The translations under genes were made by a program, and so were the position numbers. The notes under the pieces were generated by a model that did no database searches, was not told the origin of the DNA, and was given only the letters and a program-made list of their open reading frames with translations. Shown here in pieces: positions 46,696 through 64,000 of a stretch of DNA of 64,000 nucleotides; the stretch's first letter is position 1, and each line of letters starts with the position of its first letter. The stretch spans positions 5,443,501 through 5,507,500 of the forward strand of contig CM067526.1 in the NCBI GenBank assembly GCA_034509925.1, written 5' to 3'. Source of the DNA: Hirudinaria manillensis. Its lineage: Eukaryota; Annelida; Clitellata; Hirudinida; Hirudinidae.

Positions 46696-46701
46696 AATAA
46701 A
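46696..46701 (+). terminator. Polyadenylation signal of the Hes gene
   Basis: AATAAA about 185 bp after the stop codon, before the next gene starts at 46851. Confidence 0.5.
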
Positions 46702-46850
46702 ATGCTTTAAATACGGCGTTGTTAAGAAGATGACGTGTGATTGTTGATAAATGAACAAACCGATCAAATAAATAAATAGATAGATATATAAATAAATAAA
46801 TAAATAAATGAACGAACGAAAGAACGAATGAATGGATGAACGAACGAATC

Positions 46851-49800
46851 ATGGAAGTCGTTAAAGCATTCGTCGGACCCTTGGAATTCCTCGTCAGAAA
46901 TCAGAAGACGAAACAAAAATCCGTTCGATTCAAACTTGGTATTTAAACGGTCATCCGATTAATTTCAAATTATTATCTAATTTGAATAATAACAATTAAA
47001 TAATATCAATTAATATTTAAACTAAATAATTATTACGTATTAATTTATTAAATAATGTTCAATAATGTTGCATTAAACAAACATTATATAATTCAAATCT
47101 CGATTGAAAATCAATGAATTTTTCAGGATCAAACGACAACAAAGATGTTGGTGGACGAATTGAGGAGAAAAAATCCATTTTTAAGGAAAATTTCGCTGTT
47201 TTTTCCTTGGAAAATGTTGATCCGGCAAATTGTTTCGAGAAAAACTGCAACATTGAAATGGATGAAGGTTTGATGATGATGACGACGATGATGATGATGA
47301 CTATGACGATGATGATGACGACTATGACGACTATGACGACGGTGATGACGATGAACTTGAAGTTGAGGAGGAGGAGGACGGTTATCAAATCCATTAAATT
47401 GTAGTTGAAACTTGCATTTACTTTTGCCGAATTAAAAATAAATATGGAATTGATTATAATTATTATAATTTAACAAATTATGGATATATGGATATATGGA
47501 TATGGCGTTTATAAAAGCTAATATATTGTCATTTCATACGTTACTTTCACGCAAACTGTCGAATAAACAGAATGGAATAATTTTACATCACTCGCCAGAT
47601 GTCGTGACAAAATATTTGTTGCTATAAAACGTATTTATTTGACGCGTGTATGAGTTGAATTTAACTGAAATGTTCAGTACTTAATAATGATTTATTAATA
47701 TTTATATTAGTTATATTATTTTTTAATAATATTTAACTTTAACTTTTAATATCTTTCAAGACAATTTCTGGGAATACGTATTTTCTGATAAATGGCTGGA
47801 CTTCAGAACACTTCGACTGAATTCGGGTCCAGTGCTGAAAGATTTGTTCATTCAATTAGATGATCTTCTAGCAGAAGGATGCATTGATTCAGAGACAATC
47901 ATTCATTTCGATGACAACCTGTCTCTTTCAGATGTGAGTCTTTCTTGTGTTTATGAAGATTGATGTAATGATAATTAAGTTCAACATGTTTGTGCTATTT
48001 TTCTGTATAAATGCAAGGGAATATGATGCACTTAGAATGTCCAAAGGGAAAACTGCCGCAATGTTTTATAACAACGTGTTGGAAGCCCTTGTACTGGCAG
48101 TGGGGTGCCATTTGAACCCCAACGTACTATTGAGGGTTGAAGGAATAATCAACGATTTACTTTCAGAGCTTAGTGACCGATGAAAACTCAAAATATCACA
48201 CGGCAAGAATTCAAATAAAGATTTACAAATGGCCAGAATTTAAATTTTGCATCGAAACAAATGAAGCCTTTTCGATCAAAAGTCAGGAATTATAAAAAAT
48301 ATTTTACAAAATATAATCTTAGCTTGTCAGAAATTAATAATAATCTTTTAATCGCTTCGAACTCCAGCTTCTCAGTCGGACCAAGACTCGAGTGAATCTG
48401 ATGATTCCAGAAGTCTTACCCAAAGACACTCGAAAGAGCACGGACTCTCGAAATTGCTGCAAAACCTTTCCTTGTCCGTTCTCCGACACTCGAAAGCGGT
48501 CGAAGATGAAGAAGAAGAATTGGAAAAGGAACCAGACTTCGATGCATTTTACTATCCGAAATCATTTTTTAATTCAACTTCGAGAACACTTCACGATTCG
48601 GTAGAAAGTTACCTCAAGAACAGGTTGCAGCTGAAAAAGTCGAAGCATTGGACCGAACGTCCAGAAGAATACATACCCGTCCACTTCCTAGAATCCAAAG
48701 ATGATTTGAACAGACACGGGGAAAGTTTCGCAACAAAAACGTCTGCTGAAAATAAAAAACCCATCAAAGCCAAGAAAAAGGATAACAAGGAGACGGTGAA
48801 ATCGTCTAAAATTTCGGCGCCAATTAGTGAACAATCGGCAGAAGTAAACGACTCGAAAAGCATTGCAACTGAAATCGAGAAAATTCTCTCGAGAGAGCCA
48901 TTATGGATTTCCTTCGAGAAGAAAATGAATGAAGTTTTGGATGGAATTCATCTCACAAACGAAAGCAACGACGATCGTACAACTAAATCGTCAACTAAAA
49001 TGGAAACCAAAAGCAAGCAGAAAGGGGGAGCAAAAAACGTCAAGAAAGAAATCGAAACTTTACCATTAGAAAAGCAGGAAATTCCAGCAAAAGTTCCGGT
49101 GAAACCTCAAGTCATGGCTAAAATCTCCTACGCCGATGAACGAATTCCAGTTTTGGTGACCAAGGAGAAAAAACGATGTCCAGACACGATAGTTTTGAAG
49201 GGAACATGTCGTTCGGAAACTCTTTGGAGTCTTCCAACTCCTGCGAGATTCAAATGCAAGGAGTCGACATACCATTCACTCCCGTGGAGATCGGTCACTC
49301 CTCTCGAGTGTCAGAGTTTCAAAGAGGAGTTGAGGAGCCACTTGCAGGACGACTTGACCCAGTTGTGGAATCTAGGTCGGGACAACGAATCGTCGTCCAG
49401 CGAGGATGCAAAGAATGCAGAAGAAACAAAGCCTGAATCGTGTTTCATACCCTTCAAATGGAGCAGGAAAAGAGAGGACAGAAATTCTTGCAGGTCGATA
49501 ATTAAACGAGAAATCAAGAAAATCAACAGCAGGAAAAAATCAAACAAATCATCGATCGATGAACAAAAGCTGGAAGAAGTTCAAAGTTCACCCTCGTTGG
49601 AGTCATCTTCCCTTCTTCCTGCTGCCATGGGGTTCACGAGGGAAAAGCCAGGAGAATATTTACTCGCTGCTATGAGGAAGTATGTGATGACGACGACGAT
49701 GATGATGTCGAGAGTGATGGTGGATTTTCATTTCATTTAATTCAATAATTGAAACTCATTTAGGAAATTCTTAGAAGTGATTACTCACAAAATGTTACAT

Positions 49801-50124
49801 ATATTTATTAAATGTATAATAGTATAATAATAATAATGATGTTATTGTTAATATCATCATTATTATTATTATGCTATATTATTATTATTACACTATTATC
49901 ATTATATAATAATATCATATTATTATAATAATATCATCACTATTATTATATTGCATTGCTATTAGTTAACATAGTAGGTAATAATAAATTTCGAGCCCTA
50001 CGCTTCTAGATACCAAGTGAGGAAGGAGACGGTATCTGTGAACCTATCAGGTGGCGTGGAGAGCGTCACGTGTTTGACCTTCAATCGACCTTGGAGGAAC
50101 AACTTCACGATGTGCTGCCAATGA
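46851..50124 (+). CDS. Five-exon gene for an unidentified 606-aa charged protein
   Basis: Exons 46851-46938, 47127-47267, 47761-47933, 48376-49679 and 50010-50124. Phases agree at all four junctions (1,1,0,2) and the total is 607 codons including TGA. The start ATG (MEVVKAFVGPLEFLVRN) is the first in frame after a tetranucleotide repeat. The protein has an acidic N-terminal third (DDLLAEGCIDSETIIHF, DSSESDDSRS, EDEEEELEKEPDFDAFYY) and a Lys/Ser-rich middle. A more conserved-looking C-terminal part (RSETLWSLPTPARF, PGEYLLAAMRKYQVRKETVS, CLTFNRPWRNNFTMCCQ) follows. It has no signal peptide or membrane segment. I do not recognise the family. The exon-4 frame also reads 19 codons into the last intron. 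Confidence 0.75.
48008..48183 (+). other. Open segment inside intron 3 of the unidentified gene (possible alternative exon)
   Basis: After a possible acceptor (aatgcaag) it encodes YDALRMSKGKTAAMFYNNVL and ends LLSELSDR stop, followed by AATAAA at about 48215. Its phase does not fit the upstream donor at 47934, whereas exon 4 does. It is therefore either a terminal exon used with another donor or fortuitous. Confidence 0.25.
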
Positions 50125-50760
50125 ACTCAAATAGGAGCGGAATTTTTGTTTACGTTAAGTTTTAAACTGATGGAATTCCCAGCCACCACTTTCACTTAAT
50201 AGCAACTAATATAGTCCATCGTTACCATGGAGATCCATGGGTGACCCCATGATGATAATGATGATGATGATGATTGTTAATTGTGATTGTGATCGAGAAT
50301 TAATATTTAAATAACAAATATTTAAAAAAAATTAATCAACATATGATAACATTAGAAATTAAATGTTTATGCTAAATATTATTAGATTAATTTATTAATT
50401 AAATGTTGATTTAATTGTAATGGGTTTTTGTTTCTTCCAAACTAGTGACACCTGGAGAAGTTATTCAAAATATTTTTTTATGGAAACTGACTGGGTTTTT
50501 AGTTCCCCTCTCTGAATATATTTTCAACAGCGAATACCATCATCGTCGTCGTCGTCGTCATCATCATCATCATCATCACGGTTGGTGCCATTAAGTTGAG
50601 GTTAGGTTTAAAACTCCTGCTAATGATGCCAATCCGAGTGGTTTGAAGATCAATTTCAGCACATCCTTCCTCACATCGGGCCAAGTTCAATCACGATGAT
50701 GACGACGACGACGACGACGATGATCACATGGTGATGATGACGATGACGACGGCGATGACA

Positions 50761-50791
<31 letters not shown>

Positions 50792-53342
50792 CGATCCAAC
50801 CTCGAAATGAGACCGGTGCCTCAATTGAATGCATCAGCATAAGAATGGATTGAAGTGCTAATTACGGTGTCACACGACAAAGGAACATTTGAGTCTTTCT
50901 GGGGTAGTCGCGAGTAGTTGAGTACTCCTCAAACATCTGTTGAGGTGAGTGAGTGAATGTGTGGGTGGGTGGGTGGGTGAATGGATGGACAGACGGATGG
51001 ATGGATAGCGAAAACACCTTGACGGATGCGCTATCGTATTCAATGCGTTTATAAATTGAATTGGACGAATAATTTTTAAAATGTTCAATTGAAATAACGT
51101 GTCACGGATTAAGTGGATCAGGATGGACTGAACGAGTGTCGGATAAATGAACGGATGTACAACGGAGAAGATCACGATCACTACCAGCATGGAAGGATTA
51201 AGCTGCTTAATAACCGTCAACATTCAATGACACCAGGGTGTTGATAATGATGACGATGACGGTGACGATGACGCTGATCATTATCATGACACTGGTTAGT
51301 GGTTGCGATGACGATAAATCTTTTTTTTAAATTAATTCAATGTCAAAGTTTATGTGATATCATGTTCTCGTGATGTTCCATCATCATCGTCATCATTATC
51401 ATCATCCTCCTCATCATCATCCTACCTAAGTTTATAATAAGGTAATAATTATAAACTTAAAGAGCATAATTGTGCATCGTTGGAAGGTAATTATGATGAG
51501 GTGGGTGATTAATCACGTCTTGTTGTTACCAGGAGAAGTGGAACTACCTGTTGTTGATGATGTTGTTGCTGTTGTTGTTGTTGGTGGTGGTTGTGGTTCA
51601 TGTTGAAATGCAAAACAACATATTTTTAAGCAACATGCTTTCCTTCGAAAGTAATTTTCCAGAAGATATTATTCCGAAATAATAATAAAATCATAATTTA
51701 TAATTCTAATATAATTTAATAAAATTATATTTTATAATTATAATCCATAAAATAATTTAGGCTTACATCTTAATTGCATGATGTTCACACTTCCATTACA
51801 CAATATGAGTTTTAAAATATTTTAGTGAATATTTCCAAGAATAACAATTATAATAGCAATAATAATAATAATAATAATAATATTAATAATAATAATAATA
51901 AAACATATCTGTATTAATTCTAAGTTCTTCATAATATATAATATTATTATATTTTTACATATATAAATATTAAATGAATAATTCTTTAAAATTGAAGTTG
52001 ACAGATTCATAATTTGGTGAAATTTAAAACAAAAAAATGAAATGCGATGCTGCTGTTTAATGCTGTTTGTTTCTGAACAATTTGCATCTTTAAAATATTT
52101 TTTCTGTTTAGCTTTTAAAATGTTTTTAAAAAATTATTGCGTGTATTTAACGTTATTAAGTTGTATTTATAATAAACATTAGAAATTGCATTCATGATTT
52201 ATACAAGTAAGGTCACAACAATAGCATTAATAATATTAACATATTCATTGATCGAGGATTAAGATCTTCAGACGTACACACACGCACATACACAAGCACA
52301 CGCACAAACACGCACTCACAAACACGCACACAAACACACATACAATTCCATCTTAAGGAAGAAACATTTCAGTTAATTGTCAGTAAAATACAGTGACTCC
52401 ATTCCAAGCCTTCCTATTGGTCACGAAGCAATAAAAAGGTCAGTAGTGACGTCATCGATGCCAAAAGTCAAGCGACACAAAGAGGAGGCCATAAATAGAA
52501 ACTATAAATAGAAACTAATAACTGTGAAACGAGGCGAGCGATGATCAATATATTATTCACATCCGTTAACACCCTCCTTCCTGCATATCCATGCTTGGAT
52601 GGACGGACGGATAGATGGACCTATGGACGGACGGATGGACGGACCTATGGATGGACGGATGGATGGATGGACGGACGTAAGGATGGATGGATGGATTGAT
52701 GAGGGTTAATCAAGTCGATCAGTTGACGATATCTTTGCCACTAAAGGATCAGTCTTTCATCACAGGAATTATCGTTGGAATATGTAAATTTATAATTCAT
52801 TCGTTGCCTGTAAAGGATGTAAACGCCATCATATGATGAAATATAATAAGTATGATTACCAAAGTTAATATTATTAATATTATATTTTATTATTAGTTGT
52901 CAATCGTTGTCATTCGCTCAATGATGATGGTATTGATAATGAGTTCATATTGGTTTCTTTCTATCTTTGATTCCTGATCCTTTCCTCTGATGTTCAGTTT
53001 ATTTCGGAGATTTTATCGAATAAAACTAAAAAGGATATTCAATCAAAAAAACTAAGGAAGCAGAAGTTCGTACTTAAAATGATCATTATCAACCACTAAC
53101 GACCACTAGCGACTGCTGGCGATCACTGGCGATCACAAGCGACCGCTGGCGACCATCAGAGATCATTGGCGGTCCATTCAAATGACCTGATGCGGCCTGA
53201 AATTCTTTCAAAGAGATCAATTATTCTTCTTTGTTTGACAATGTTTATGTGTACCAAAGTAATTCCTCTTGTAAACAATTCCTATTTCCATCGGTGAATC
53301 CTCTTTACAATTACCATCATTACATTTAATTATAACAAATAA

Positions 53343-53401
<59 letters not shown>

Positions 53402-53771
53402 TAATATCACTATCATGATTACGATCATCATTATCATAAATAATTTAGTTTCCTTATCGTCTGGTTTTGTTATGGTTATTGTTGCTTAGTGACAGGTGTT
53501 CCTTGATGGCGGGACGTTGAAGTTAAAAAAGTTACGTAACTTGTATTTTTCATGTTACGTCACCGACTGAAGTGCACGTGATGCTCAATTTATTGCACTC
53601 CTGGGACCTCCAAGTAATTTCTGATATCTGATGTTTTACTGCTATTATTAAATTATTTTTAATGTAATTCAATTTAATTCAAATATATTTACAATATCTA
53701 GCCTGCAGCTCAACTTTTTATAGTTATTATTATTTGCATTTACTATAATGATGATTTTATTATTATTATTT

Positions 53772-53810
<39 letters not shown>

Positions 53811-54660
53811 GCGATTAAATTCAAACAATTGATTTCATTGATCCCACGATGAACCCACCGAGCGGTTAAGAGGATTGTTTGTGAATCAGCAGGTAGCATT
53901 TCAAACTGGATGAGTACACGTGGTTGACGTGGTGAAAGTAGATTGACTGGGTGAATGAGTGAACAAGTGATTGAACGAACGTGTGAATGAATGAATAAAT
54001 GAATGAATGAATGAATGAATGGATGGATGGATGAACGAATGACTTATTGCAAATATAGAAATTTGTGTTAATCCCGGAAGGTTTATAAACTTTATAAGTT
54101 CAAGAGACCACGAGAACCAAAACAACGATCGACAAAACTTTTATGAAATGCAATCAACCAGATGTCGACCTGATATTATTTGCATTTAAATATTAAATTT
54201 TAGAAATTTAAATTTAAAAAAAAAAGCCAAAGAAATCCTGTTGGCTGTGAATATTTATGCAGGTCGATGATGTCAAAGGGTGCTTCCTTGTTTATGTGGA
54301 TGTCCTGCTTTATGCTCCAATCAGGATTGGCAATTTGCAGAGACAATAAGATCAAGATGTCACGCTCGATTGAATGGAATTCATGTAATTATGGATCGTA
54401 TTCGTTGGAGGATTCATAATTTTCTCCGAATTATAATCTCTTGTTGCGTAATATTATCGGTAAACCAAAAGACGCATTGAGTACCGCTGCGTGCAATCAA
54501 TAATCATGTACGTATATAATGAAATCTTAAACTCATTTCGATGACGTGTGTAGAAATAAGTAACTTAAGTAATTTATCTGTTAAGTTATTTTAATTAATT
54601 TGAAAGTTAAATCGGAGCAAAGAATCAATAGGCAGCTGTTCAGGTAAATATTCGGATCGC
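50125..54660. other. Intergenic region rich in microsatellites
   Basis: No gene recognised. GAT/ATC-type trinucleotide tracts lie at 50540-50790 and 51235-51420. GGGT/GGAT tetranucleotides lie at 50955-51005 and 52600-52690. AAT tracts are at 51855-51900, 53345-53402 and 53757-53810, an AC tract is at 52280-52345, and GAAT/GGAT is at 53985-54035. Confidence 0.6.
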
Positions 54661-54678
54661 ATCGAGCATCGAGGGGCC

Positions 54679-54685
54679 TATAAAA
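54679..54685 (+). promoter_or_regulatory. slit: TATA box of slit
   Basis: TATAAAA in ggggccTATAAAAgctctc. Transcription should begin near 54705-54715. A 14-codon upstream ORF (ATG 54921, stop about 54963-54965) lies in the leader before the first long-frame ATG at 54977. Confidence 0.6.
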
Positions 54686-54976
54686 GCTCTCAACAGGTTC
54701 TCGATTCGCATTTCGCTCTCGTCTTCGCATCGGTCGAACGTCCAGTCGTTCAACTAAGTCGAATAAAATCGCTGAACTTTCATTTCATTTTGCAATTTCT
54801 CGTTTAATTTTTGGGATTATTTTGTTTAAACGCGGTTATTTTAAAGGAGTTCATTCGCTAGACTCGTTTATTTATTCGACCGAGAAGTTTATTTCCGAGA
54901 ACTTCCGAGCAATTCGAAAGATGAACAAATCGATTCCAAGAGTTGAGGCCAGTAATGAGTTTTGAAAACATTTTAT

Positions 54977-63753
<8,777 letters not shown>

Positions 63754-63839
63754 GTCAGTTTATCTCGCATTTAAAGTTGTAATAATTATTTAATAACCTT
63801 TTTATTCAAATATTTATTATTTATGTTGTTTATATTAAT

Positions 63840-64000
63840 TAAATTATATTAAATGAATAGCAATAATAAAAATAATAATAATATTATTATTAATTATATT
63901 TATAATTATTATTAATTCATAATATTATTATTATTTTTATTAATAATATTATTATTATTATTATTAATAATAATATTATTATTATTATTATTATAATTGC
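63840..64000. repeat. ATT/AAT-rich tract at the right edge
   Basis: Imperfect alternating AAT and ATT blocks that can pair with each other. Part of the slit intron after the sixth 72-nt exon. Confidence 0.8.

Noticed and set aside
47268..47404. Continuation of exon 2 of the unidentified gene into a polyM/polyT frame
   Set aside because: A GT donor at 47268 and correct phase with exon 3 show this is intron; the frame is a GATGAC repeat.
47761..48183. Reading exon 3 plus the following ORF as a Rad21/Rec8 C-terminus
   Set aside because: The phases do not match (0 versus 2), whereas exon 3 joins exon 4 perfectly; residues after LVL do not fit kleisins.

Overview
The window is eukaryotic, from an AT-rich, intron-containing invertebrate animal genome. 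Genes have short exons with GT-AG introns. The right half carries a Hes-type bHLH repressor ending in WRPW and the 5' part of slit. The left half is crowded with decayed retrotransposons. The phylum cannot be fixed from sequence alone. The polyN/polyH runs and abundant (AAT)n/(ATC)n microsatellites would fit a lophotrochozoan such as a leech-like annelid, but that is a guess.

Left region (about 0.4-41 kb): a minus-strand tandem array of at least seven copies of a gene I identify as FAM78-like (relatives of vertebrate FAM78A/FAM78B, function uncharacterised). I reconstructed a seven-exon model, named here U (acidic N-terminus), T, A, B, C, D and E, with splice phases that agree between copies. 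From upstream (right) to downstream (left) the units are: A (40511-35796, complete), B (33980-30250), C (28353-22813), D (20980-14945), E (9448-6825, lacking U/T/A but with a duplicated B-C exon pair), F (6009-3365, broken) and G (1822 leftwards, broken, cut by the window edge). Core exons A-E are intact in units A, B, C and D. The N-terminal exons U/T are intact only in unit A. A CRE-like element lies about 310-490 bp upstream of most U exons.

Retroelements account for most of the damage. A Gypsy-like LTR family (299-bp LTR, tRNA-Leu-type primer site, SAP-domain Gag) is present as several solo or partial LTRs. A second Gypsy element (172-bp LTR) is internally deleted. A third Gypsy remnant lies at 25.2-27.1 kb. 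Three LINE fragments lie at 4.1-4.95, 10.2-11.7 and 17.7-19.6 kb.

Right region (about 42-64 kb): few transposons, many microsatellites, plus-strand genes. A TATA-driven Hes gene (45237-46510) is followed within 350 bp by a five-exon gene for a 606-residue protein I do not recognise (46851-50124). After about 4.5 kb of intergenic DNA comes slit, with a TATA box at 54679, a first coding exon ending at 55377 and six consecutive 72-nt exons that each encode one leucine-rich repeat. Slit continues past the right edge. Hes and slit are both developmental genes (transcriptional repression; Robo-ligand guidance), but nothing in the sequence links them functionally to the FAM78-like array.
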